NCBI GenBank assembly: GCA_041686315.1
Contig: JAWLEC010000006.1
Coordinates: 1-45,517, forward strand
Source: Sva-07 sp041686315
GTDB taxonomy: Bacteria; Actinomycetota; Acidimicrobiia; Acidimicrobiales; Ilumatobacteraceae
Length of the DNA stretch: 45,517 nt
Direction: 5' to 3'
Under the pieces are notes generated by a model. That model had not been told where the DNA came from and made no database searches. It worked only from the letters and a program-made list of their open reading frames with translations. Of the stretch, positions 28,631 through 36,731 are shown piece by piece. A program made the position numbers and the translations under genes. Each line of letters begins with the position of its first letter. Position 1 is the first letter of the stretch.

Positions 28631-29716
28631 TCACGTCGCGCTGGTGACACGGCCCGCGTGGACACGCAGGACGTGGTCCGCGGCAGCGGTCGGCGGCAGC
28701 TCACTCGCCGTGGTGATCACCACCTGACCGTCGGGCAACCGGTCGAGCAGGGCGGTGGCCCGGTGATCGTCGAGTTCGGACAACACGTCGTCGAGCACCA
28801 ACACCGGGGCGGACCCCGTGCGTTCGGTGATCAGCTGGTGTGCCGCCAGCCGGAGCGACAGGGCGAGCGTGCGTTGCTCACCCTGTGAGGCATGGGTCCG
28901 GCTCGGCAGGCCACCGATCGACAGGTACAGGTCGTCACGGTGCGGGCCGACGGTCGACACACCGCGCCGCAGATCGGTCGGCCTGGCCTCGATCAACGCC
29001 GCAGCGAGGCCGCCGCGTCGCCACGGTGGCTCGTATCGCAGCTCGATCGCCGTCGGTTCGCCCGCCAGCTGCTCGTAGGCCTCGTGCACCATCGGGTCGA
29101 GCCGGGCCGCGAGGGTCGCCCGGGCGTGGCCGAACCGGTCGGCGAGTTCCACGAAACGCGAGTCCCACACGTCGAGCGTCGCCTCGACCTCCTCGGTGAG
29201 CCGCCCTCCGGCCTGTTTCAGCAGGGTGTTGCGCTGACGCACCACCCGGTCGATGTCGAGGCGGATGGCGTCGTACTTCGTCGCCAGGGCGACCAGTGAG
29301 TCGTCCATGAACCGACGGCGGTCCCCGGGTCCTCCCTTCACCAGCGTGAGGTCGTCGGGTGAGAACACCGTGACCCGCACCGACCCGAGGAGATCGCGGA
29401 CGCGGCCCAGTCTCTGCCGGTTGACCTGCACCCGGTTGCGGCCGTTGACCGACAGCTCCATCTCGATGAGCGTGGACCGATCGTCATCGTGTCGCACCGT
29501 TGCTCGCACGACGGCCGTGTCGGCTCCGGCACGTACGAGGGCGTCGTTGGGGGCACCTCGGAAGCTCGTCAGCGTGGCGAGGTAGGCCAACGCCTCGGCG
29601 AGGTTGGTCTTGCCCTGACCGTTGTCACCGATGATCGCCGTGGTGCCCGACGTGAGATCGAACGATCCGTGCTCGTAGTTGCGGAAGTCCACCAGCTCGA
29701 GATGTTCGATGATCAC
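28631..29716 (-). CDS. recF: DNA replication and repair protein RecF
   Basis: A 361-residue SMC-like ATPase that helps load RecA at single-strand gaps. Walker A is GDNGQGKTN (30-38), the signature is ASQGEQRTLALSLRLA (about 278-293), and Walker B is VLVLDDVLSELD (about 308-319). FSPDDLTLVKGGPGDRRRFMD is a typical RecF block. The start is GTG 29716, giving MIIEHLELVDFRNY, the standard N-terminus. It follows dnaN by 50 bp on the same strand. Confidence 0.97.
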   Translation of the reverse strand: MIIEHLELVDFRNYEHGSFDLTSGTTAIIGDNGQGKTNLAEALAYLATLTSFRGAPNDALVRAGADTAVVRATVRHDDDRSTLIEMELSVNGRNRVQVNRQRLGRVRDLLGSVRVTVFSPDDLTLVKGGPGDRRRFMDDSLVALATKYDAIRLDIDRVVRQRNTLLKQAGGRLTEEVEATLDVWDSRFVELADRFGHARATLAARLDPMVHEAYEQLAGEPTAIELRYEPPWRRGGLAAALIEARPTDLRRGVSTVGPHRDDLYLSIGGLPSRTHASQGEQRTLALSLRLAAHQLITERTGSAPVLVLDDVLSELDDHRATALLDRLPDGQVVITTASELPPTAAADHVLRVHAGRVTSAT

Positions 29717-29766
29717 TGCCGACCCGACCTACCGATCACCGGTGTTCTCCGAGGCCTCGACGACGA

Positions 29767-30861
29767 CTACGGGACGCGGACGGGCATCAGGAGGTAGAGG
29801 TAGTCCTCCTGGCCGACGCCACGCAACACCGCCGGCTTCATCGGGTCCATCGTGGCGAGAGTGACGTCGTCGCTGTCGATGGCATCGATGCCGGCGGACA
29901 GGTAGTCGGGATTGAACGCCACCGTCATCTCCGCACCGTCGTACGACGCGTCGATCTCCTCGGCGGCGTTGCCCACGTCCTGGGTGATGGCGGTGAGCTG
30001 CACGGTGGGTCCACCGAGTGTGAGCCGCACCGGCGTCGAGTCCTGCGCCAGGATCTTCACACGGCGGATGGCCTCGATCATCGCTGCCTTGCCCACCGTG
30101 AGGAGGTTGGGGTAGCTCGACGGCAGCAGGTTCCGGTAATTCGGGAACTCGCCCTCGATGAGGCGGGTGCTGAGCCGCGTGGTACCGGCTTCGAAGGTCG
30201 CCTCACGTTCGCCGAGGCGGACCGTCAATTCGTCGTCGTCACCGATGATCCGCTGCAGTTCGCCGAGGGCGCGTGCGGGGATCAGCACCTTCTGACCGGA
30301 GCCGAGCACCGACGAGTCGGGGAGGTCACGTACGGCGAGCCGGTACGAGTCCGTGGCCACGAGCCGGAGCCCGTCGTCCTCGGCAGCGAGCAACACCCCG
30401 GTGAGCACGGCACGGGCATCGTCGGTGGAGGCAGCACGGACCACTTGGCGCAGCGCGTCGGCCATCGTGCTGGCGGGGAGCGTGACCCCCTCGGCCGACG
30501 GCTCGGCCTGAGCCGGGTAGTCGTCGAGCGACAACGGCCTCACCGAGAACTGCGACCGGCCGGCACTGATCGACATCTCCTCGTCGTCGAGTTCCACCCC
30601 GACGGCCCCGGCCGGCAACGCCTTCACGATGTCACCCACCAGTCGTGCGGGCACCACGGCAGCACCGTCACCTTCGCCGCCGACGTCGACGACCAGACGG
30701 ATGGTCAGTTCGAGATCGGTGCCGGTGACGGTGAGCCGGTCGCCGGTCACCTCGAGTCGCACACCCGCGAGGACGGGCAACGTGCCGGTCCGGTTCGTGG
30801 CGGCACGTCCGGCAGTGGCGACAGCATCGGCCAGGACGTCACGTTCGCAGCGGAACTTCAC
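29767..30861 (-). CDS. dnaN: DNA polymerase III sliding clamp, beta subunit
   Basis: A 364-residue clamp with three repeated domains, starting MKFRCERDVLADAV. Family landmarks are TLPVLAGVRLEV, LVATDSYRLAVRD, FPNYRNLLPSSYPNLLTV and the C-terminal hydrophobic pocket strand YLYLLMPVRVP. An alternative GTG at 30870 adds three residues (MPT). The second GTG at 30861 fits the usual MKF start, with GAGGAG 11 nt upstream; the choice between the two is open. It is separated from dnaA by about 290 bp that hold DnaA-box-like sequences. Confidence 0.96.
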   Translation of the reverse strand: MKFRCERDVLADAVATAGRAATNRTGTLPVLAGVRLEVTGDRLTVTGTDLELTIRLVVDVGGEGDGAAVVPARLVGDIVKALPAGAVGVELDDEEMSISAGRSQFSVRPLSLDDYPAQAEPSAEGVTLPASTMADALRQVVRAASTDDARAVLTGVLLAAEDDGLRLVATDSYRLAVRDLPDSSVLGSGQKVLIPARALGELQRIIGDDDELTVRLGEREATFEAGTTRLSTRLIEGEFPNYRNLLPSSYPNLLTVGKAAMIEAIRRVKILAQDSTPVRLTLGGPTVQLTAITQDVGNAAEEIDASYDGAEMTVAFNPDYLSAGIDAIDSDDVTLATMDPMKPAVLRGVGQEDYLYLLMPVRVP

Positions 30862-31147
30862 AGTGGGCACTTCTCCTCATGCAGGGATGTCTCAAAGAAC
30901 AGTGTCAGTAGTAGGTGCTGTGGACTGGGGACGACCACGCGTCGTTCCAGCGTAGAGCGGTTGCGAGCGTCCACATGGGATGACCGTGTGATCCCCAGGT
31001 CGCGAATGACACCGTTGTGGCGCGGTGGACAGCGCGAGGTTGTCCACGGAGCGGGCGACCGTTGTGCCCGGCGCGTCCACGGTGTTGTCCCCATCCCCGT
31101 CGTACCCGGACGGTGACCGGTCCGCCGGACGGGTGCCTGTCGTCCGG
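30862..31147. other. Candidate oriC: dnaA-dnaN spacer with DnaA-box-like sites
   Basis: Against the actinobacterial box TTGTCCACA, the best matches are TTGTCCACG (31040-31048, 8/9) and TTGTCCCCA (31085-31093, 8/9). Weaker 7/9 matches are at 30919-30927 (minus), 30967-30975 and 31024-31032 (minus). The dnaA-dnaN spacer is the standard origin site in actinobacteria. No clear AT-rich unwinding element is visible. The sequence also holds the dnaN promoter. Confidence 0.55.
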
Positions 31148-32584
31148 TCATGACTTGAGCTGCTGCAGCAGATCGGTGACCTGGTCGTAGATCTGCTTGC
31201 GTTCGCTCATCAGACGCTGGATCTTCTCGTTGGCGTGGATCACCGTGGTGTGGTCGCGACCGCCGAACAGACGAGCGATGGCGGGGTAACTGAGATCGGT
31301 CAGTTCGCGGAAGACGTACATCGCGATCTGGCGCGCAGTGACGAGTGGCCGTTGGCGGCTCCGGCCCTTGAGGTCCTCCACCGAGAACTTCAAGATGTCG
31401 GCGATCTCGACGAGGAGCTCCTCGTCGGTGCGGACCTTGGGCTTGTTGTCGTTGAGCAGGTCGGCGAGCTGCGTCTGGGCCAGGTCGGTGGTGATCGGCA
31501 CCTGGTTGAGGCTGGCGTAGGCGGTCACCCGGATGAGTGCGCCCTCGAGCTCGCGGATGTTGGTGGCGATGTTGGTGGCGATGAACTCGAGCGTCTCGTC
31601 GGGTACGAGGACACGGTCGCGTTCGGACTTGTTGCGGAGGATGGCGAGCCGCGTCTCGAGGTCGGGCGGCTGGATGTCGGTGATGAGGCCCCACTTGAAC
31701 CGTCCCCGGAGACGTTCCTCGAGGGTCGGGATGGCGTCGGGCATCCGGTCGGAGGAGATCACGACCTGCTTGTTGGCGCCGTGCAGCGAGTTGAACGTGT
31801 GGAAGAACTCCTCCTGGAGCCCTTCCTTGCCGGCGATGAACTGGATGTCGTCCATCAGCAGGACGTCGATGTCGCGGTACCGACGGCGCAGCGAGTTGGT
31901 GGTGTTCTGACGGATGGCGTCGACGTATTCGTTCATGAACGTCTCGGTGGAGACGTAGCGGACTTCGTGGTGCTGGTAGTTGGAGTGCACGTAGTGGCCG
32001 ATGGCGTGCAGCAGGTGGGTCTTGCCCAGACCCGCCGAGCCGTAGATGAACAGCGGGTTGTAGCTGCGCGCCGGCGTCTCGGCCACGCGGAGTGCGGCTG
32101 CCAGCGCGAACTGGTTCGACGCCCCCTTCACGAAGGTCTCGAAGGTGTATCGGGGATTGAGCCCGGCTTCGTCGAGCATCATCGATCTGGCTGCGGATTC
32201 GTCGTCGGCCGCCCGACTTCCTGCCTGCGGACCTGAGCGGTCGCCGGGGTCCTGGCCCCGAACCGGTTCACCGTGGCGCGGTCCGTGGCGGATGTCGGAC
32301 GGTTCCTCCGTCACGACGTCGACAGGAGCGTCGTGGGCGGCCGCGACGTCGATCTCGACGGCGCGATGTCCCTGGTCGGCGTCCTGCAGGGCTTCGGTCA
32401 CCAACGGCAGGTAGCGCGTGAGGATGCGATCGCGGACGTAGGCACTCGGAGCGAGCAGCCGAAGCATGTCGCCGTCGGACGGCAGAGGAGTCACGTCCTG
32501 GAAGGTGGAGAACCAGACGGATTCGGCGAGCTGTGATCGCAGGGAGACGGTGACCTGTGTCCACACGTCATCGCTCTCGCTCAC
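31148..32584 (-). CDS. dnaA: Chromosomal replication initiator protein DnaA
   Basis: A 478-residue AAA+ initiator. Domain I covers about 1-85 (VWTQVTVSLRSQLAESVWFSTFQ), followed by a charged, disordered domain II of roughly 55 residues. Domain III holds Walker A GSAGLGKT (182-189) and Walker B VLLMDDIQF. Domain IV has the DnaA signature (FRELTDLSYPAIARLFGGRDHTTVIHANEKI) that reads the DnaA box. The start is GTG 32584 with GGGAG a few nt upstream. Consensus DnaA boxes lie just upstream, implying autoregulation. Confidence 0.98.
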   Translation of the reverse strand: MSESDDVWTQVTVSLRSQLAESVWFSTFQDVTPLPSDGDMLRLLAPSAYVRDRILTRYLPLVTEALQDADQGHRAVEIDVAAAHDAPVDVVTEEPSDIRHGPRHGEPVRGQDPGDRSGPQAGSRAADDESAARSMMLDEAGLNPRYTFETFVKGASNQFALAAALRVAETPARSYNPLFIYGSAGLGKTHLLHAIGHYVHSNYQHHEVRYVSTETFMNEYVDAIRQNTTNSLRRRYRDIDVLLMDDIQFIAGKEGLQEEFFHTFNSLHGANKQVVISSDRMPDAIPTLEERLRGRFKWGLITDIQPPDLETRLAILRNKSERDRVLVPDETLEFIATNIATNIRELEGALIRVTAYASLNQVPITTDLAQTQLADLLNDNKPKVRTDEELLVEIADILKFSVEDLKGRSRQRPLVTARQIAMYVFRELTDLSYPAIARLFGGRDHTTVIHANEKIQRLMSERKQIYDQVTDLLQQLKS

Positions 32585-32610
32585 AGGGTCTCCCGGATTC
32601 GTTCACTTGG

Positions 32611-32753
32611 TGGTCCACACCGTTGTCCACATGATGTGGATGTTGGTGGGATCGGCACGGGCGGATGAACCTACCACGTCGACCTGCCGTGGAAAACTCC
32701 GCTGGAAAAGGCCTGTACGCTGGGGTGATGCCGAATTTCCCACCTGTGGGCAA
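32611..32753. promoter_or_regulatory. DnaA boxes and divergent promoters between dnaA and rpmH
   Basis: TTGTCCACA (32623-32631) is a perfect actinobacterial DnaA box. TGGTCCACA (32611-32619) and minus-strand TTGCCCACA (32753-32745) match 8/9, and a 7/9 site is at 32635-32643 (minus). The first sites would lie in the dnaA leader. On the plus strand, TACGCT (32716-32721) with GGAAAA (32691-32696) is a candidate rpmH promoter. TACGCT is 6 nt from an ATG at 32728 that opens a 40-codon frame (MPNFPPVGK to DSSPCM) ending 27 nt before rpmH. Confidence 0.6.
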
Positions 32754-32877
32754 GTTACACACCTGTGGTTTGTCGCGCCTGGTTGGGAGTCCACGCCGGA
32801 TCGCCGTAGCCTTCACAGGTCATCGTGGTGACTCGTCGCCGTGTATGTGATTTCGTCCCGAACGTCCGGAGATCGCC

Positions 32878-33012
32878 GTGAAGCGTACCTTTCAGCCCAA
32901 CAACCGCCGCCGAGCCCGCAAGCACGGTTTCCGCGCGCGGATGAGCACCCGTGGTGGACGGGCCGTCATCAAGTCCCGCCGCGCCAAGGGCCGCGCCCGT
33001 CTGTCGGCTTGA
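32878..33012 (+). CDS. rpmH: 50S ribosomal protein L34
   Basis: A 44-residue basic protein (MKRTFQPNNRRRARKHGFR, then MSTRGGRAVIKSRRAKGRARLSA), with the invariant KRTFQPN and RRAKGR blocks of L34. It starts with GTG 32878, with GGAG 9 nt upstream. It is a structural protein of the large ribosomal subunit. Its TGA overlaps the TTG start of rnpA by 4 nt (TTGA). It is divergent from dnaA and opens the rightward operon rpmH-rnpA-yidD-yidC-jag. Confidence 0.98.
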   Translation: MKRTFQPNNRRRARKHGFRARMSTRGGRAVIKSRRAKGRARLSA

Positions 33013-33341
33013 TCGACCGGATCCGCGAGCGCGACGGGTTCGTCCGCCTCCGTCAGGAGGGCAAGCGCACGCGGATCGATCCGCTGTGGTGTTCCTCCGT
33101 TCCCGATCCGACGTCGTCGTCACCGAAGGTGGCGTTCGCGATCGGACGCGCCGTGGGCCCGGCAGTGGTCCGCAACCGCCTTCGACGCCGGTTGCGGGTC
33201 TTGCTGGCCGAGGCATCGCTCCCCCCGGGCTTGTATCTGATCGGAGCGACACCCCGTGCAGCAGAACTGACGTTCGATCAACTGGCCGAGAGGATCGAAC
33301 GCCTGCGGGAACGACTGACCACCCGGACACGAGCACCATGA
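33009..33341 (+). CDS. rnpA: Ribonuclease P protein component
   Basis: A 110-residue basic protein that assists RNase P RNA in trimming tRNA 5' leaders. The signature AIGRAVGPAVVRNRLRRRLR (about 46-65) is diagnostic. The N-terminus IDRIRERDGFVRLRQEGKR fits the family. The start is TTG 33009, overlapping the rpmH stop; no ATG or GTG lies nearby in frame. Translation therefore probably depends on ribosomes finishing rpmH. The stop overlaps the yidD ATG (ATGA). Confidence 0.93.
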   Translation: MIDRIRERDGFVRLRQEGKRTRIDPLWCSSVPDPTSSSPKVAFAIGRAVGPAVVRNRLRRRLRVLLAEASLPPGLYLIGATPRAAELTFDQLAERIERLRERLTTRTRAP

Positions 33342-33715
33342 ACGACGCAGTTCCCCACGAGCAGGCTCCCGACGGATCCACCCGTCCCCAACGTGCGATC
33401 GTCTCGATGATCGAGTCGTACCAGAGAGCGTTCGAGGGCCGTCCGTCACCCTGCCGCTTCTTCCCGTCCTGTTCCAGCTACGCCCACGAGGCCGTGGTCG
33501 TCCACGGGACCGTGCGCGGTGGTTGGTTGGCCCTGCGTCGACTGGTGCGGTGCCGACCCCTCGGCCCGTCGGGATTCGACCCGGTTCCCGAGCCCGTGCA
33601 CTCCGGATCGTCACCCGATTCGGCGGGGGACGTAACCGAGATCCACTCCCCTGTCTCGTTCATACCATCCAGTCATCCACCTCACCCGCCGACCGCACCT
33701 GACGAGGACCACTGA
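33338..33715 (+). CDS. yidD: Membrane protein insertion efficiency factor YidD
   Basis: A 125-residue protein. The YidD core is CRFFPSCSSYAHEAVVVHGTVRGGWLALRRLVRCRPLGPSGFDPVP (about 39-84), containing the conserved CRFxPSCSxYA and RCxPxGxxGxDPVP motifs. It is a small peripheral membrane protein thought to help YidC. The protein has about 25 extra N-terminal residues and a roughly 40-residue Pro/Ser/His-rich tail beyond the usual 70-85 residues. It overlaps rnpA by 4 nt and is followed by yidC after 3 bp. Confidence 0.95.
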   Translation: MNDAVPHEQAPDGSTRPQRAIVSMIESYQRAFEGRPSPCRFFPSCSSYAHEAVVVHGTVRGGWLALRRLVRCRPLGPSGFDPVPEPVHSGSSPDSAGDVTEIHSPVSFIPSSHPPHPPTAPDEDH

Positions 33716-33718
33716 CCG

Positions 33719-34867
33719 ATGTTCGAGCTGCCTGCCGCGTTGTTGTCGTGGTTCTACGGAATCACCGGGGGATACACCACCGCCATTGCGCTGATCGCCG
33801 TGGTCGTGATGGCGATCACCACACCGCTCACCCTGAAGAGCACCCGGGGGATGCTCGAGATGCAGAAGTTGGCGCCCGAGATGCGCAAGCTGCAGAACGA
33901 GTACCGCAGCGATCGTCAGAAGCTCAACGAAGAGATGATGAAGCTGTATCAGGATCACAAGGTCAATCCCATGGCCTCGTGTCTCCCGATCGTGGCGCAG
34001 ATGCCGGTGTTCATCATCATGTTCCGGGTCCTGCGCGGCCTCACGTATTCGCCCAGGGGTGCCGCGCTGCCGATCTCGCAGTCGGTGTGGGAGGTCTTCG
34101 GCAACCCGGCGGAGGCGGCCGACCCCGGCTTCATCCCCCGGTACCTCTCGGTCGACAGCGCCTTGTTCCAATCGTTGTTCGGTCGACACGACATGCCGTC
34201 GTTGGGGCTCGACCTGTCGTTGTCGGCGGCCGAAGCCGTGGCCGAGGGTTTCACCACCGGCATCTGGTACGTGCTGCTGGTGGTGTTGCTCGGTGCGTTG
34301 TACTTCGGCCAGCAGCGCATGGTGGCCGCTCGTGCGTCGATCAGCCCGACGATGTCGGCCGGCCAGCAGAAGCTGATGCAGTACCTGCCGGTGGCCTTCG
34401 CGGTCTTCCAGATCTTCTTCCTGGCCGCACTCGTCGTGTACTACGTCTTCCAGACGTTGCTGCGCATCCTGCAGCAGGCCTACATCACCCGTGCGTTCTA
34501 CGGTCACGACGAAGCCCTGGGCCGACAGGCGCAGCGAGCCGGCGAGGCGGCACGTGAAGAGGCCAAGAAGAGCGGTGAAGCAACGGGGTTCCTCGCGCAG
34601 GCCAAACGCGATCTCACCGGCGGAGCGTCCGGCGACTCGGCCGGTGGCAAGCAGCCCGCCAAGAAGTCGACGGACAAGAAGTCGGCAGGCGACGAGCCGG
34701 CGAAGAAGCCGGTCACGAGCAAGCGGGTGACCCCGCCCAAGAATCGTCCCACGCCGTCGTCGGGCGCCAAGGGCCGGCCGACGCCGTCCCGCAAGGACGC
34801 CCAGGCCAAACGGTCGGCGCCGAAGTCGAAGCGTTCACGGCCGGCGTCGTCGAAGAAGAAGTCCTAG
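33719..34867 (+). CDS. yidC: Membrane protein insertase YidC/Oxa1
   Basis: A 382-residue insertase without the large periplasmic domain of Gram-negative YidC, as usual in actinobacteria. The conserved core begins ITGGYTTAIALIAVVVMAITTPLTLKSTRGMLEMQKL, with the groove arginine in the KSTR segment. It continues with MASCLPIVAQMPVFIIMFRVL and further helices up to about residue 260. The last 100 residues are a Lys/Ala/Ser-rich basic tail (KKSTDKKSAGDEPAKKP) likely to contact ribosomes. It forms an operon with yidD and jag. Confidence 0.97.
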   Translation: MFELPAALLSWFYGITGGYTTAIALIAVVVMAITTPLTLKSTRGMLEMQKLAPEMRKLQNEYRSDRQKLNEEMMKLYQDHKVNPMASCLPIVAQMPVFIIMFRVLRGLTYSPRGAALPISQSVWEVFGNPAEAADPGFIPRYLSVDSALFQSLFGRHDMPSLGLDLSLSAAEAVAEGFTTGIWYVLLVVLLGALYFGQQRMVAARASISPTMSAGQQKLMQYLPVAFAVFQIFFLAALVVYYVFQTLLRILQQAYITRAFYGHDEALGRQAQRAGEAAREEAKKSGEATGFLAQAKRDLTGGASGDSAGGKQPAKKSTDKKSAGDEPAKKPVTSKRVTPPKNRPTPSSGAKGRPTPSRKDAQAKRSAPKSKRSRPASSKKKS

Positions 34868-34930
34868 TCCTGCAACCACGGGCGTGGCCATGACGGTCCG
34901 TCGGTGCGCTCGAAGAAAGAGAGACATCCC

Positions 34931-35872
34931 ATGGAATGGGTGGAGACAACTGCGAAGACACTCGACGAGGCCAAGGAGATGGCACTCGACCGCCTCGGGG
35001 TGGGTGCGGACGAAGCAGAGTTCGACGTGATCGAGGAGCCACGGCCCGGCCTGTTCGGCCGTCTCCGGGGCGAGGCACGCCTGCGGGCCCGGGTGAAGCC
35101 GGCGCAGGTCCGGCCGAAGCAGGAGCGACGCCGCCGCAAGAGCAGCGACAAGCGCGGCGGGGCCTCCGGGGGTTCGACCCGCTCCTCGACGCCGGCCGAC
35201 ACCACCGACGGTGCCACCGACACCAACGACGACACCACGCCCGCCGTCACCGCAACGGATGCGACGGAGGAGGCATCGACGGCCGACCGTCCGGCCGACA
35301 CGGCCCCGGCCGGCAGCCGGGGCGGGGCCCGGCGCCCGAAGCCGTCACGTTCGAGTTCACGACACACACAGCAGGAGACGACACCGATGAGCGATGACCA
35401 GCAGACCAACGACGTGAGCCCCCAGGAGGTCGGCGACGCCGCCGTGTCGTTCATGGACGGGCTCACCGGTGCGTTCGGCGCCGATGCCACGAGCACGCTC
35501 ACGATGGACGGCCTCGAACTCGAGGTCAATGTCGACGGCCGTGAGCTCGGCCTCCTCGTCGGACCGGGAGGGCGGACGCTCAATGCGATCCAGGATCTCG
35601 CCCGTGTGGCGGCCCAGCGGCGCCTCGGCGATCACGAGACCCGACTGCGGATCGACGTGGCGGGCTACCGCGAGCGTCGCGAGGCGGCGCTGGCCAACTT
35701 CGCGACGGACGTGGCCGAACAGGTGCGGAACTCGGGAACCGCCCGGTCGCTCGAACCGATGACCTCGGCGGACCGCAAGGTCGTGCACGACGTGCTCAAC
35801 GACGAGAACGGGGTGACGAGCCGGTCGGAGGGCGACGACCCGAACCGACGCATCATCGTCGAACCTGCCTGA
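34931..35872 (+). CDS. jag: Jag/KhpB RNA-binding protein with Jag_N, KH and R3H domains
   Basis: A 313-residue protein. Residues 1-55 are the Jag N-terminal domain (MEWVETTAKTLDEAKEMALDRLGVG, then EEPRPGLFGRLRGEARLRARV). A 95-residue Thr/Asp/Ala-rich linker, unusually long, follows. The KH domain is near 195-245 (ELGLLVGPGGRTLNAIQDLARVAAQ) and the R3H domain is at 245-313 (YRERREAALANFATDVAEQV, then MTSADRKVVHDVL). It binds RNA together with KhpA and influences cell division and wall synthesis in Gram-positives. An ATG inside the linker (35388) could give a shorter form starting MSDDQQTND. Confidence 0.93.
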   Translation: MEWVETTAKTLDEAKEMALDRLGVGADEAEFDVIEEPRPGLFGRLRGEARLRARVKPAQVRPKQERRRRKSSDKRGGASGGSTRSSTPADTTDGATDTNDDTTPAVTATDATEEASTADRPADTAPAGSRGGARRPKPSRSSSRHTQQETTPMSDDQQTNDVSPQEVGDAAVSFMDGLTGAFGADATSTLTMDGLELEVNVDGRELGLLVGPGGRTLNAIQDLARVAAQRRLGDHETRLRIDVAGYRERREAALANFATDVAEQVRNSGTARSLEPMTSADRKVVHDVLNDENGVTSRSEGDDPNRRIIVEPA

Positions 35873-35945
35873 TCGGTCCGGGCGGCCGGGACGACCGTGA
35901 CCGACACGCTGCTCGCCTGTGGTGCGAGTGGCCCATACTGGTGCG

Positions 35946-36530
35946 ATGACCGTACCGGGGCGAGACGACGAACTGTACGAGGCGCTGGGTGAATCCCAGC
36001 GCCTCGGTTTCTTGGGGGCCCGGCCGATTCCCGAGGTCGTCGAGCATGCCCGGATGTACGTGCGGGCCCTCGACGACGTGCACGGCACCGTGGCGGACAT
36101 CGGTGCCGGTGGCGGTGTTCCCGGTCTCGTCATCGCTCACGACCGACCCGACCTCCACCTGCGACTGATCGACCGACGGCAGAAGCGCACCGACTTCCTG
36201 GAGCGCATGCGCCGCCGGTACGCCTGGCTGGTGTCGGTTCGCGTGGTGTGTGCCGACGTCGGCGATCTCGCTGCGACAGCCGACGACGAATCCGACGAGT
36301 CGGCGTGGTCGGCACCCGTCGACGCGGTGGTCGCACGCGGTTTCGGTCCCCCGTTGTCGACCTTGACCCTGGGTGCATCGTTGGTCCGGCCGGGCGGACT
36401 GATCGTGATCAGTGAACCACCCGACGGAGACCGATGGGATGCTCGACTCGTGGACGAGGCAGGGGTACGTCGCCTCCCGGTCGATCGTCCGGGGGACCGG
36501 ATCGTGAGGTTCGTCCGCGAGGGGCGGTGA
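35946..36530 (+). CDS. rsmG: 16S rRNA (guanine-N7) methyltransferase RsmG
   Basis: A 194-residue SAM-dependent enzyme that methylates G527 of 16S rRNA. The SAM motif is VADIGAGGGVPGLVIAHDRPDLHLRLIDRRQKRTDFL (about 48-84), and VDAVVARGFGPP (about 124-135) is the RsmG catalytic-loop region. Loss of this gene usually gives low-level streptomycin resistance. CATACT lies 6 nt before ATG 35946, suggesting a leaderless mRNA. A parS site begins directly after its stop. Confidence 0.93.
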   Translation: MTVPGRDDELYEALGESQRLGFLGARPIPEVVEHARMYVRALDDVHGTVADIGAGGGVPGLVIAHDRPDLHLRLIDRRQKRTDFLERMRRRYAWLVSVRVVCADVGDLAATADDESDESAWSAPVDAVVARGFGPPLSTLTLGASLVRPGGLIVISEPPDGDRWDARLVDEAGVRRLPVDRPGDRIVRFVREGR

Positions 36531-36546
36531 TGTTCCACGTGAAACC
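36531..36546. promoter_or_regulatory. parS site 1
   Basis: TGTTCCACGTGAAACC matches the parS consensus TGTTTCACGTGAAACA at 14 of 16 positions and keeps the CACGTG core. It directly abuts the rsmG stop codon. Confidence 0.88.
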
Positions 36547-36622
36547 ACCACCCGTTCGGTCGACTCGACGGAGCACATTGACACGGCCGCACCCGGTCCG
36601 GCATCCGGATGGACCGCCGCGA

Positions 36623-36638
36623 TGTTTCACGTGAAACC
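36623..36638. promoter_or_regulatory. parS site 2
   Basis: TGTTTCACGTGAAACC matches the parS consensus at 15 of 16 positions. It lies 92 bp from site 1 and 94 bp before the parA start, so ParB bound here would also sit over the parAB promoter. Both sites end in C instead of A. Confidence 0.95.
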
Positions 36639-36731
36639 GGCGAACCTGTCCAAATGCTTGTCTTGTGATGCCGGATACGGCAGAGTGTGCTGATTCCGCC
36701 CCCTGGGGGACCCCCTCACACTGGAGATCGC

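Noticed and set aside
34504..34809. Minus-strand frame over the yidC tail
   Set aside because: Antisense of the Lys/Ala-rich tail of YidC; no independent support.
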